Positions 36,529 through 44,568 of a DNA stretch of 64,000 nt are shown piece by piece; the stretch's first letter is position 1, and every line of letters begins with the position of its first letter. The notes under the pieces were generated by a model. It saw nothing but the letters and a program-made list of their open reading frames with translations. It searched no databases and was not told the origin of the DNA. The position numbers and the translations under genes were made by a program. The DNA lies in the NCBI RefSeq assembly GCF_001202035.1, contig NZ_LGHT01000025.1, forward strand, positions 372,001 to 436,000. Direction: 5' to 3'. The DNA comes from Pseudorhodobacter wandonensis (lineage in GTDB: Bacteria > Pseudomonadota > Alphaproteobacteria > Rhodobacterales > Rhodobacteraceae).

Positions 36529-37697
36529 TCATCTGCCAAAGCAGGCAGGCCCAAAATCGCCCGCTTTTCGGCCTGCGTCAGAAAATCCGCAGCCCCCACA
36601 CGCGCCCATTGCTGGTCACGCTCAGTCGCGAGTGCATGCACCTGGTCCAGATCGGGCTTCAACTCGACCTCTTCGCCGCTAAACCCCGACAACCAATGCG
36701 ACAGGTTCGCCACAACCTTGGTTACCAAAGGCAGCACCGTCAGCCGGAAAAACGCGCGGTTGGCCTCTTGGTAATTTGCATAGGTCGCATCGCCCGGAAT
36801 CCCCATCAGCATCGGAGGCACGCCAAAGGCAATCGCGATTTCCCGCGCCGCCGCCTCTTTGGTTTTCTGGAATTCCATATCCGACGGGCTAAACCCCATC
36901 GGCTTCCAGTCAAGACCCCCTTCCAGCAGCATCGGCCGCCCCGCATTGCGCGCGCCTTGGTGGTGCGAGGCCATCTCGTTCAGCAGCCGGTCATACTGGT
37001 CATTCGACAGCTGCGATTGCCCGTCCACGCCTTTGTACACAATCGCCCCACTTGGCCTTGCCGCATTATCCAGCAACGCCTTCGACCAGTGTGAGGCCGA
37101 AACATGCACATCCAGCGCCACCGCCGCCGCCTGCATCGGCGAAAACCCGTAATGGTCATCTTGCGGGTGGAAATTGCGGATATGGCAAATCGGGTTCAAC
37201 CCCGTCGTCATATCAAACCGGTGCTTGCGGTTGCCAACCGTATAGTCATAGGCCACCGGCCAGCCATCCGCCCCCGGTATCACGCTCATCCGGTCCGAGC
37301 GCAGCACATGCAGCTCGGCTGGCAACTCCGCAGCCCCTTGCACCGCCTCCAGATAGGCATTCCCCGACAGCAACAACTGCCCGTAAAGCGCCTCCAGCAA
37401 CTCGGCCCGTCCCTGCATCGGGTTCGGGCGGCGCAGCAGGCCCAGCAGCGGATGCACGTCAAACCGTCGCTCGCAATCTTGCAAAACCAACGGCATCGAG
37501 GCCGCCGTTTCTGCAATCAGCTTGACCGCGCGAAACCCGATCGGGTTGCCCAGAAACCCCGTCTTGGTCAGGCTAACCGTGTCTCGCGGGCTCCATGCTA
37601 CGCGGCCGGTGCCATGGTAGTTGATCACCGGCCCCGTGGCCGACGCCTTTTGTTCCGGCACCGCAATCGCGCTGCGTTTCAGGAAATCGAAAACCAT
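36525..37697 (-). CDS. GTA portal protein, HK97 family (gp3)
   Basis: A 390-residue portal protein equivalent to GTA gp3, forming the ring through which DNA enters the head. The N-terminal MVFDFLKR start at 37697 is typical. Later family blocks are GNAYLEAVQG, CHIRNFHPQDDHYGFSPMQAA and SDMEFQKTKEAAAREIAIAF followed by GVPPMLMGIPGDATYANYQEA near residues 295-315. The conserved YANY(Q)EA tyrosine segment is diagnostic of the family. An upstream in-frame extension to 37757 is rejected. Confidence 0.94.
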   Translation of the reverse strand: MVFDFLKRSAIAVPEQKASATGPVINYHGTGRVAWSPRDTVSLTKTGFLGNPIGFRAVKLIAETAASMPLVLQDCERRFDVHPLLGLLRRPNPMQGRAELLEALYGQLLLSGNAYLEAVQGAAELPAELHVLRSDRMSVIPGADGWPVAYDYTVGNRKHRFDMTTGLNPICHIRNFHPQDDHYGFSPMQAAAVALDVHVSASHWSKALLDNAARPSGAIVYKGVDGQSQLSNDQYDRLLNEMASHHQGARNAGRPMLLEGGLDWKPMGFSPSDMEFQKTKEAAAREIAIAFGVPPMLMGIPGDATYANYQEANRAFFRLTVLPLVTKVVANLSHWLSGFSGEEVELKPDLDQVHALATERDQQWARVGAADFLTQAEKRAILGLPALADE

Positions 37698-37782
37698 TTG
37701 GGTCAGCTCCTTTTGTCTTTGTCCGGCGGCATCCCTGCCCCCTCGGCTTGACATCAATCTGATCTGAATTGATTAAAATGCG

Positions 37783-39126
37783 TTAAAGCGGGCGCACGGT
37801 GGGGCGTTGCCACTTGGCTGACGCATCCAGGATCAAATCCGTCAGCGCCCAAACCAGCGCATCCACACGGTCAGGGCTGCCTTTGCCCTGATACCCCGTA
37901 GCCGTCATCTGGCACATCTGGTCCTCCAGCTTGCCCAAGTTCGGCAAATGCAGCACGCGCCCCTGCTCATACAGCGCCGCCACAGGCTCGGCCCGCAAGG
38001 TTTTGCCGCGTGTCGCCCGCACCGCACGGTATGCCACCAACGGGTCAATCTGGCGCATGATGCTTTCCACCATGTCCCCCCCTTGGTTCACCTCGGCCAC
38101 CACACGGTCAGCCCCGTGCCGCGTTGACGCGGCAATCACCGCCCGCGCCCATGTATCGGGTGACGCGGCCTTGACACTCGCATCCTCCAGCACATAGGCC
38201 CGCCAGGTTTGCGGCGGCCCCTCGGTTACGGCCCCCACCACCAATATCCCACACTCATCCGATCCCGCGTGCCCCGTCACCGGCGGGTCCACGGCCACCA
38301 CAATGCGCGACAGCGCAGGCGCACGCGCAACCCGCCCCACCTCTAGCGCCGCAAGCGTCCACATCGCGCCCTCGGCCTCTTCCAGCAACACACCTTCGAT
38401 TTCCTGTCGCCCCAGCGCCGTACCGGCATAGCGGCGCTCAACCTCTTCAAGGAAAGACGCCGCCAGATTGGCGCGGTTGGCCTGCGTCGGCGCGTGGGTC
38501 GAAACGGTTGACGGGTTCTTCAGCACCGCTTTCAAAACCTCGACATTCTTGGGCGTCGTCGTCACCACCTGCTGCGGATGGTCCCCCAAACGCAGCGCGA
38601 ATTGCAGCATGTCCCATGTGTTCTGCGCATTCGGCCATTTCGCCAACTCGTCCACCCAAGCCGCATCAAACTGTGGCCCCCGCAACTTCTCAGGATTGCT
38701 GGCCGAATAAACCCGCGCCTCGGCCCCATTGGCCCAGACCAACCGCTCGCGCCCCGCTTCCCATTTCGGGCGCCTGTCAGGCGGCGAACAGGCCAAAATC
38801 CCGCTCTCACCAAAGATCATCACATCCCGAACCTGATCGACGGTCTCACCCACCAGCGCCACACAACGCGCGCGCCCCAAATCCTGCGGCAGCGGCCCCT
38901 CCACCTGTGCGCGCACCCATTCGGCCCCGGCGCGGGTTTTCCCCGCCCCGCGCCCCCCCATAATCACCCAGCTTTTCCACGCCCCCTCCGGCGGCAACTG
39001 ATGCGGCAAGGCCCAGAATTCAAACAACCACGGCAAGGCCAGCAACGCATTGTCACTTAGCCCCGCCAAAAACTCATTCACCCCCTCCGGCGTCGCGGAG
39101 GCGAGCCAGCCTGCGCCCGATTTCAT
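37783..39126 (-). CDS. GTA large terminase (gp2)
   Basis: This ATPase/nuclease packages DNA into heads. From the ATG at 39126 it is 447 residues. The Walker A motif is GGRGAGKTRAGAEW near residues 57-70, and the Walker B region is FDAAWVDELAKWP near residues 151-163. The C-terminal RNase H-like nuclease has VVAVDPPVTGHAGSDECG and VAEVNQGGDMVESI, carrying acidic metal ligands. A longer in-frame start exists at 39210, but it would overlap most of gp1's 3' half. The chosen start still overlaps gp1 by 53 nt. Confidence 0.94.
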   Translation of the reverse strand: MKSGAGWLASATPEGVNEFLAGLSDNALLALPWLFEFWALPHQLPPEGAWKSWVIMGGRGAGKTRAGAEWVRAQVEGPLPQDLGRARCVALVGETVDQVRDVMIFGESGILACSPPDRRPKWEAGRERLVWANGAEARVYSASNPEKLRGPQFDAAWVDELAKWPNAQNTWDMLQFALRLGDHPQQVVTTTPKNVEVLKAVLKNPSTVSTHAPTQANRANLAASFLEEVERRYAGTALGRQEIEGVLLEEAEGAMWTLAALEVGRVARAPALSRIVVAVDPPVTGHAGSDECGILVVGAVTEGPPQTWRAYVLEDASVKAASPDTWARAVIAASTRHGADRVVAEVNQGGDMVESIMRQIDPLVAYRAVRATRGKTLRAEPVAALYEQGRVLHLPNLGKLEDQMCQMTATGYQGKGSPDRVDALVWALTDLILDASAKWQRPTVRPL

Positions 39127-39415
39127 CGCGCGCGGCGTCAAGGTCGAGGATTTCTTCCCCGATAACACATGCGGTATCTTTGCGGAGTTTCTCAATTTTT
39201 GTCCTTTCATCCATCACCAGTTGGAATGCAGCCTTCAAATCACGCGCCGCTTGCAAGGCCGCTTTGGCATCGCCCGCCTCGCCCGATTTCGCAGCCTTCA
39301 CGGCCCGTGCCAGCCCCAAACCTGCATCGCGGAACATCTCTTCCGTGGCCTCCAGCAATTCTGCCAGCTGCCCGTCTAGCCCAAGGAAATTCACTGTCAT
39401 TGATCTTATGCCCAT
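39074..39415 (-). CDS. GTA gp1, probable small terminase
   Basis: A 113-residue helical protein in the first position of the cluster, matching GTA gp1, which has been described as a non-canonical small terminase subunit. The sequence is Ala/Leu/Glu-rich with likely coiled coil from residue 12 to 100 (for example LLEATEEMFRDAGLGLARAV). Two starts are possible: ATG 39415 with GCGAGAGG immediately upstream, or ATG 39400 (MTVNFLGLDG). I list the longer. Its leader contains a predicted promoter and a terminator-like hairpin. Confidence 0.85.
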   Translation of the reverse strand: MGIRSMTVNFLGLDGQLAELLEATEEMFRDAGLGLARAVKAAKSGEAGDAKAALQAARDLKAAFQLVMDERTKIEKLRKDTACVIGEEILDLDAARDEIGRRLARLRDAGGGE

Positions 39416-39443
39416 GCCTCTCGCTGCCCGAACGAGAGAATTG

Positions 39444-39477
39444 AAAAAGCGGCACTGGGGTCACCCCCAAGCCGCTT
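39444..39477 (-). terminator. Terminator-like hairpin in the leader of the GTA operon
   Basis: On the minus strand AAGCGGC (39477-39471) pairs with GCCGCTT (39453-39447), with an inner GGGG/CCCC pair, and is followed directly by TTTTTC. This is the form of an intrinsic terminator. It lies downstream of the predicted GTA promoter (39503-39531) and upstream of gp1, so it could act as an attenuator. Alternatively it terminates mltG read-through. Confidence 0.65.
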
Positions 39478-39502
39478 GCCCAATTCTTCTAGCATGTCAC
39501 AA

Positions 39503-39531
39503 GTGATACCGCAGACCGCGCGGTAAGTCAA
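39503..39531 (-). promoter_or_regulatory. Predicted promoter of the GTA cluster
   Basis: On the minus strand TTGACT (39531-39526) is separated by exactly 17 nt from TATCAC (39508-39503), about 90 nt ahead of gp1. The spacer contains a perfect 10-bp palindrome, ACCGCGCGGT (39515-39524), placed where a repressor or an activator such as the GafA protein known to drive RcGTA could bind. The assignment rests on sequence pattern only. Confidence 0.5.
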
Positions 39532-39555
39532 GTTTTTTGACTTTAAATCAACACC

Positions 39556-39586
39556 TTAACAGATCGCACCCTTCACGATCTGTTAA
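39556..39586. repeat. Perfect 11-bp inverted repeat between mltG and the GTA promoter
   Basis: TTAACAGATCG (39556-39566) and CGATCTGTTAA (39576-39586) are exact reverse complements around 9 nt, starting 8 nt after the mltG stop. The stem is AT-rich at its base and has no U-run on the minus side, so it may be an mltG 3' hairpin or a protein-binding site ahead of the GTA promoter. Confidence 0.6.
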
Positions 39587-39594
39587 CACTCGCA

Positions 39595-40773
39595 TCAGTT
39601 ACCTTGCACGCCACCTTCATCGGCCTTGCCCTGCTGTGCTTCAATCGCCCGCCATTTCACAACATTGGCGTTATGCTCTTCCAGCGTTTCGGCAAAGGCA
39701 TGGCCCCCCGTTCCATCGGCAACAAAGAACACAAATGGCGTGTCATCGGGGTGCAAGGCGGCCTCGATACTCAACCGGCCGGGGTTGGCAATCGGCGTAG
39801 GTGGCAAGCCATCGATGACATAGGTGTTATACGGCGTCTCACGGCGCAGCTCGGACTGGCGCAAGCCACGGCCCAGGATACCCTCACCATTGGTCACGCC
39901 ATAAATCACGGTGGGGTCGGTTTGCAGCTTCATCCCCTGCCGCAAGCGGTTCACAAACACGCTGGCCACCTGCTTGCGCTCTTCGGGAATACCGGTTTCC
40001 TTTTCCACAATCGAGGCCATAACCAGCGCCTTTTCGGGCGTGTCATAGGGCAATCCATCGGCACGTTCGGCCCACAGCTCGGCCAGAATCCGGCTTTGCT
40101 TGTCTTGCATCGCCGCGATCAGCGCCGCACGGTCACCGCCGCGTGTCACTTCATAACTATCCGGCGCAAGGCTGCCCTCGGGCGGCTTTTCCGCAACCGT
40201 GCCATCCAAAAACTCGGCGCGGCGCAGCATTTCCAGCACCTGCCAAGAGGTCACCCCCTCGGCCAAAGTCACGCGGTAGCGCAGGTCCTTATCCTGTACC
40301 GCATCAACATAGCCCTGCGGCGCAGCATCAACAGACGGGTCAAATGATACAACCTCGACATAGCGGTTCGTCACCGGGTCCAACTCGCGCAAAATCACAT
40401 CGGCCGAGGCAATCCCGATCCGGAAATTCACTTCGCGGCCACAGGTCGATTGCCCGCCGGCCGTCACAATATCCAATACCTGCGCCATCGAAGACCCCGC
40501 CGGTACCAGATAGCTGCCGAACTTCAAATCCTTGCCCTTGTCTGAATATTCCGCACCGATGCGGAAAATCCGCGCGTCCGAAATCACGCCATTGGTTTCC
40601 AGCGTGCGGCTAACAGCTGACAGCGATGCACCCCGGTCCACCTTGACACAGGCCGCATCAGCCAGCGGCCCCGGCCCCGAATACTCCTGCCGCCCCCAGG
40701 CCAATAGCCCCGAGGCTATGACCAAAAGAACGATGAACAATGTCAAAGCGTTAGACGCAATCGCCCGCCACAT
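39595..40773 (-). CDS. mltG: Endolytic transglycosylase MltG
   Basis: MltG cleaves nascent peptidoglycan strands inside the chain and sets glycan length. The 392-residue protein has one N-terminal transmembrane helix (about 8-26) and then a periplasmic YceG-fold domain. The catalytic glutamate lies in VMASIVEKETGIPEERKQVA (about residues 252-271), followed by VFVNRLRQGMKLQTDPTVIYG. The ATG shares one base with the fabF stop (TAATG), so it is translationally coupled to fatty-acid synthesis genes. Confidence 0.95.
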   Translation of the reverse strand: MWRAIASNALTLFIVLLVIASGLLAWGRQEYSGPGPLADAACVKVDRGASLSAVSRTLETNGVISDARIFRIGAEYSDKGKDLKFGSYLVPAGSSMAQVLDIVTAGGQSTCGREVNFRIGIASADVILRELDPVTNRYVEVVSFDPSVDAAPQGYVDAVQDKDLRYRVTLAEGVTSWQVLEMLRRAEFLDGTVAEKPPEGSLAPDSYEVTRGGDRAALIAAMQDKQSRILAELWAERADGLPYDTPEKALVMASIVEKETGIPEERKQVASVFVNRLRQGMKLQTDPTVIYGVTNGEGILGRGLRQSELRRETPYNTYVIDGLPPTPIANPGRLSIEAALHPDDTPFVFFVADGTGGHAFAETLEEHNANVVKWRAIEAQQGKADEGGVQGN

Positions 40774-42035
40774 TATGCTGATACCTTCCCGATAATCAGG
40801 CTGGCATTGGTGCCGCCAAACCCGAATGAGTTGGACAGCGCCACGTCAATCTTGCGCTTGACCGCCTTGTTCGGCGCAAGGTCCAGCTTGGGTGTGACCG
40901 CAGGGTTATCAAGGTTGATCGTCGGCGGCGCAATCTGGTCGCGAATGGCCAGAATACAGAAAATCGCCTCAACCGCGCCCGCAGCCCCCAGCAAATGCCC
41001 GATCGCCGACTTGGTCGAGGACATCGTCGCCCCAGCCGCCGCGTCGCCCATCAACCGCTCAACCGCGCCCAGCTCAATCGTGTCGGCCATCGTGCTGGTG
41101 CCATGTGCGTTGATGTAATCAATATCGGCAGGCGTCAGCCCCGCGCGCTTGATCGCCATCTGCATAGAGCGGTAGCCACCGTCGCCATCCTCGCTTGGCG
41201 CAGTGATGTGATAGGCGTCACCCGACAGGCCATAGCCCAATACCTCGGCATAGATCTTGGCACCGCGCGCCTTGGCGTGCTCGTATTCCTCAAGCACCAC
41301 GACACCCGCACCCTCGCCCATGACAAAGCCATCACGGTCGGCGTCATAAGGGCGGCTCGCCTTGGTCGGGTCATCGGCGCGCTTGGTTGAAAGCGCCTTG
41401 CAAGCGTTAAAACCCGCAATCCCGATCTCGGAAATCGGGCTCTCGGCACCGCCCGCAATCATCACATCCGCATCATCAAATGCAATCATCCGCGCCGCAT
41501 CACCAATCGCATGTGCGCCGGTCGAACAAGCCGTCACAACCGCATGGTTCGGCCCTTTAAACCCAAAGCGAATCGAAACCTGCCCCGACACAAGGTTGAT
41601 CAACGCACCGGGAATAAAGAACGGGCTCACCCGCTTGGCGCCACGTTCCTTGATCAAAACAGCCGTTTCGGCAATCGACGACAAGCCGCCAATCCCCGAG
41701 CCGATCATCACGCCGGTCCGGTGCTTGTCCTCTTCGGTCACAGCTTCCCAACCGGAATCGCGCACGGCCTGCACCGCCGCCGTCATGCCATACAGGATAA
41801 AATCATCGACCTTGCGACGGTCCTTCGGCTCCATCCAGTCGTCGGGGTTAAACGTGCCATTCGTGCCATCGCCCAGCGGGATTTCGCAGGCGTATTGCGT
41901 AATCACCCCTGCAGGGTCAAACCGCTTGATCGGCCCGGCACCAGACTCGCCAGCGATCAGCCGCGACCATGTCTCTTCAACACCACACGCCAGCGGCGTA
42001 ACCATCCCAAGACCCGTGACAACCACTCGACGCAT
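40773..42035 (-). CDS. fabF: Beta-ketoacyl-ACP synthase II
   Basis: FabF elongates acyl-ACP by condensing it with malonyl-ACP. I chose the ATG at 42035 (MRRVVVTGLGMVTPLACG, 420 residues) because GGGAG lies about 8 nt upstream. In-frame ATGs at 42041 and 42050 are alternatives. The active-site cysteine is in VTACSTGAHAIGDA (about residue 165). The two histidines are in NAHGTSTMADTIE and KSAIGHLLGAAGAVE. The order fabD-fabG-acpP-fabF-mltG is a standard fatty-acid cluster. Confidence 0.96.
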   Translation of the reverse strand: MRRVVVTGLGMVTPLACGVEETWSRLIAGESGAGPIKRFDPAGVITQYACEIPLGDGTNGTFNPDDWMEPKDRRKVDDFILYGMTAAVQAVRDSGWEAVTEEDKHRTGVMIGSGIGGLSSIAETAVLIKERGAKRVSPFFIPGALINLVSGQVSIRFGFKGPNHAVVTACSTGAHAIGDAARMIAFDDADVMIAGGAESPISEIGIAGFNACKALSTKRADDPTKASRPYDADRDGFVMGEGAGVVVLEEYEHAKARGAKIYAEVLGYGLSGDAYHITAPSEDGDGGYRSMQMAIKRAGLTPADIDYINAHGTSTMADTIELGAVERLMGDAAAGATMSSTKSAIGHLLGAAGAVEAIFCILAIRDQIAPPTINLDNPAVTPKLDLAPNKAVKRKIDVALSNSFGFGGTNASLIIGKVSA

Positions 42036-42178
42036 CGGCATCTCCCGCATTTATATTCAACCTAGGGGCACAGTTACACGGCAAGCCCGCGCCGCGCAAC
42101 ATAGGGCAGTACCAATCGGCACTTTGGCGCCCTTAAATGCTGCCCGCCCCTCTGGGAAAACGGCAGCCCCCACATACG

Positions 42179-42207
42179 AAAACGGCACCCGCAAGGGGTG
42201 CCGTTTA
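42179..42207 (-). terminator. Terminator after acpP
   Basis: AAAACGGCACCC pairs with GGGTGCCGTTT around a short GCAAG loop, about 25 nt downstream of the acpP stop. On the minus strand it is followed by a short T-run (TTTTCG). It probably allows abundant acpP mRNA with lower read-through to fabF. Confidence 0.7.
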
Positions 42208-42232
42208 ACGTAAACTTCAGAACGAAGGTCTA

Positions 42233-42466
42233 TCAGGCAGCGCCAGTGATAAACTTTACCGCATCGCCAAAGGTCTGGATGGTTTCAGCAGCGTCATCCG
42301 GAATTTCAATCCCGAACTCTTCTTCAAACGCCATTACCAGCTCAACGGTATCAAGGCTGTCCGCGCCCAGGTCGTCAATGAACGAGGCATTTTCAATTAC
42401 CTTGTTCTCTTCAACGCCAAGATGCTCGACGACGATCTTCTTTACGCGGTCAGCGATGTCGCTCAT
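42233..42466 (-). CDS. acpP: Acyl carrier protein
   Basis: AcpP carries growing acyl chains on a 4'-phosphopantetheine arm. The 77-residue acidic protein has the modified serine in [12 protein letters not shown] (about residue 37), and the start [23 protein letters not shown] is typical. A 218-nt gap upstream may hold its own promoter: on the minus strand TTGCCA (42617-42612) and TATAGG (42595-42590), spaced 16 nt. That fits the high expression expected for acpP. Confidence 0.97.
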   Translation of the reverse strand: MSDIADRVKKIVVEHLGVEENKVIENASFIDDLGADSLDTVELVMAFEEEFGIEIPDDAAETIQTFGDAVKFITGAA

Positions 42467-42589
42467 GTCATTTCCTTACTCAGTTACGGGCCATACATCC
42501 CGATTTTTTTCTCAAGCTCATTCGAGCGGCTCATCCCGGAATACCCAGGCTACCAAAGAACAACCTGTCCTTTAGCGTTATCAGCGCCG

Positions 42590-42617
42590 CCTATATCATA
42601 GTCTTTGGGAATGGCAA
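42590..42617 (-). promoter_or_regulatory. Candidate acpP promoter
   Basis: TTGCCA and TATAGG on the minus strand are 16 nt apart, about 125 nt ahead of acpP. The call is weak because spacing is off by one from optimum and no other evidence is visible. Confidence 0.3.
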
Positions 42618-42662
42618 ACGCTTTCGGTCGCTAAGATGTAGGGCCATTGCCCCCGTCAAATC

Positions 42663-42686
42663 AAGGGGCAATGAAAGCAGCCCCTT
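42663..42686 (-). terminator. Hairpin at the 3' end of fabG
   Basis: AAGGGGC (42663-42669) and GCCCCTT (42680-42686) form a 7-bp stem with a 10-nt loop overlapping the fabG stop region. On the minus strand it is followed by GATTT. It could reduce read-through into acpP. Confidence 0.4.
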
Positions 42687-43422
42687 AAATCATCGCCATA
42701 CCACCGTTGACGTGCAAAGTCGCACCCGTCACATAGCCCGCCTCCGGGCTTGCCAGATACAAACAGGCCGCCGCAATCTCGCTGGCCTCGCCCATGCGGC
42801 CCGCAGGCACCTGGGTCAAAATCTTGCCCTTCTGGTCGTCGGTCAGCTTCTCGGTCATCGCGGTGGTGATAAAGCCGGGCGCCACGCAATTTACTGTAAT
42901 CCCACGGCTCGCCACCTCATAGGCCAGCGATTTCGACATCCCCACCATCCCCGCCTTGCTGGCGGCATAGTTCGCCTGACCGGGGTTGCCCGTGGCCCCA
43001 ACGACGGATGAGATATTCACAATCCGCCCCCAACGCGCCTTCATCATCCCGCGCAAAACCCCCCGGCACAACCGGAAGGTAGAGGTCAGGTTCACCTCCA
43101 GAACAGACGCCCATTCGTCATCCGACATGCGCATGAACAGATTGTCGCGCGTGATGCCCGCATTGTTCACCAACACATCCACCGACCCCATCGCCGCCGC
43201 CGCCGCCTTTGGCAGCGCCTCAACCGATGCCGCATCCGACAGATTGCAGGTCAACACATGCGCACGGCTGCCCAGCTCGGCCGCCAAGGCCTCCAACGGC
43301 GCCTCACGCGTACCAGACAGTGCAACGGTCGCCCCCGCCGCATGCAGCGCCCGCGCAATATCGCCACCGATACCACCCGACGCCCCGGTCACCAGCGCAT
43401 TCTTACCCGTCAGATCAAACAT
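42685..43422 (-). CDS. fabG: 3-oxoacyl-ACP reductase
   Basis: FabG is the NADPH-dependent short-chain dehydrogenase that reduces 3-oxoacyl-ACP in fatty-acid elongation. The 245-residue protein has the nucleotide-binding GASGGIGGDIARAL (about 14-27) and the NNAG motif in VDVLVNNAGITRDNL. The catalytic Ser/Tyr/Lys are in NISSVVGATG and ANYAASKAGMVG (Tyr about residue 151). It ends with VTGATLHVNGGMAMI. It follows fabD after a 141-nt gap that includes a GC-rich repeat. Confidence 0.96.
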   Translation of the reverse strand: MFDLTGKNALVTGASGGIGGDIARALHAAGATVALSGTREAPLEALAAELGSRAHVLTCNLSDAASVEALPKAAAAAMGSVDVLVNNAGITRDNLFMRMSDDEWASVLEVNLTSTFRLCRGVLRGMMKARWGRIVNISSVVGATGNPGQANYAASKAGMVGMSKSLAYEVASRGITVNCVAPGFITTAMTEKLTDDQKGKILTQVPAGRMGEASEIAAACLYLASPEAGYVTGATLHVNGGMAMI

Positions 43423-43471
43423 CCCAAATCCTCTTTCTCAAAAACCGCACCAAAACCCAAAAACCGCTCCG

Positions 43472-43531
43472 GCTTTCTTTTCGGTACAAATATCCCGCAG
43501 GGGGGTCCGGGGGGCGGCGCACGCCCCCCGG
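43472..43531 (-). repeat. GC-rich hairpin repeat with GGGATATTTG tail, fabD-fabG gap
   Basis: Read on the minus strand, a hairpin of GGGGGGC and GCCCCCC (43529-43509) is followed by CGGACCCCCCTGC, then by a 25-nt sequence (43496-43472) beginning GGGATATTTGTACCG. The same 25 nt occur exactly at 59498-59522. It belongs to a dispersed family with members at 8275-8318, 55003-55062 and 59456-59522. Confidence 0.7.
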
Positions 43532-43563
43532 CTTTTGGCCCGAAAGGCCCGCCCCCAAACAGA

Positions 43564-44493
43564 TCAGCCCTTCAACGCCGCAATATCCTCGGGCACACCC
43601 GCATTACGCTGCACCGTCTCGCGCTCGATCCGCTTGATCATCCCTGACAGCGCCTTACCGGCACCGATTTCCCAAAACTCGGTCACACCGGCACCCACCA
43701 GCCATTGCACAGATTCGCGCCAGCGCACTTCGCCCGTGACCTGCGCCACAAGCAGCTTACGCACCTCGCCTGCATCCTGCACCGCTTCGGCCCGCACATT
43801 GGCCACCACCGGCACCGAAGGGGTACGAATGTCTACCCCCGCCAGCGCCTCGGCCATCACCGCCGCCGCAGGCTCCATCAACGCACAGTGGAACGGCGCC
43901 GACACCGGCAACAACAAGGCCCGCTTGGCCCCTGCCGCCTTGGCAATCTCACATGCCCGCTCGACCGCCGCCTTATGCCCCGAGATCACCACTTGCCCCG
44001 GATCATTGTCATTGGCAACCTGACACACCTCATCCCCGGCAGCCTCGGCTGCAACAGCCTTGGCCCCAGCATAATCCAAGCCCAACAAAGCCGCCATCGC
44101 GCCCATACCCACAGGCACCGCCGCCTGCATCGCCTCGCCGCGAATGCGCAGCAACCGCGCCGTATCACTCAGCCCGATCGCCCCCGCCGCACACAGCGCC
44201 GAATATTCCCCAAGGCTGTGCCCGGCCACAAAACTCGCCTGCGCCAGCCCCAACCCTTCGGCCTCCAGCGCCGCCATTGCCGCCAAAGAGGTCGCCATGA
44301 TCGCAGGCTGCGCATTTTGCGTCAGGGTCAGATCTTCAATCGCCCCGTCCCAAATCAGCGCCGACAGCTTTTCCCCCAGCGCCTCATCCACCTCGTCAAA
44401 CACCGCGCGCGCGGCCGGATAGGCCTCGGCCAAGGCGCGCCCCATCCCGATAGCTTGCGACCCCTGCCCTGGGAAAACGAATGCTCTGCTCAT
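43564..44493 (-). CDS. fabD: Malonyl-CoA:ACP transacylase
   Basis: FabD transfers malonyl from CoA to ACP. The 309-residue protein has the N-terminal FVFPGQGSQAIGMG, the nucleophile elbow FVAGHSLGEYSALCAAGA with the catalytic serine near residue 92, and the later histidine in LPVSAPFHCALM (about residue 200). It heads the fatty-acid operon. Upstream lies a separate minus-strand hypothetical gene. Confidence 0.96.
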   Translation of the reverse strand: MSRAFVFPGQGSQAIGMGRALAEAYPAARAVFDEVDEALGEKLSALIWDGAIEDLTLTQNAQPAIMATSLAAMAALEAEGLGLAQASFVAGHSLGEYSALCAAGAIGLSDTARLLRIRGEAMQAAVPVGMGAMAALLGLDYAGAKAVAAEAAGDEVCQVANDNDPGQVVISGHKAAVERACEIAKAAGAKRALLLPVSAPFHCALMEPAAAVMAEALAGVDIRTPSVPVVANVRAEAVQDAGEVRKLLVAQVTGEVRWRESVQWLVGAGVTEFWEIGAGKALSGMIKRIERETVQRNAGVPEDIAALKG

Positions 44494-44568
44494 AGTTCCT
44501 CCGATTTATCTTTGACCAAGCCATAGCCCAGCCTTGCCCCCTTCGCAATATTTCGCACAGCGCACGAC

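Larger units (their letters stand above)
25454..39415 (-). mobile_element. Gene transfer agent (RcGTA-type) structural cluster
   Basis: Seventeen consecutive minus-strand genes follow the order of the Rhodobacter capsulatus GTA head-tail cluster: gp1, gp2 terminase, gp3 portal, gp3.5, gp4 protease, gp5 capsid, gp6 to gp15. Most are joined by ATGA overlaps and every frame is open over its expected length. There is no integrase, repressor, replication or lysis gene, and no direct repeats were seen at the ends. This distinguishes it from a prophage. GTA particles package random host DNA and deliver it to kin cells. Lysis, head-spike and regulatory genes (gafA) are normally elsewhere on the chromosome. 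Confidence 0.93.

Noticed and set aside
25454-39415. Classification of the phage-like cluster as an integrated prophage
   Set aside because: There is no integrase, repressor, replication or lysis gene, and no flanking att-like repeats. Gene content and order match a gene transfer agent.
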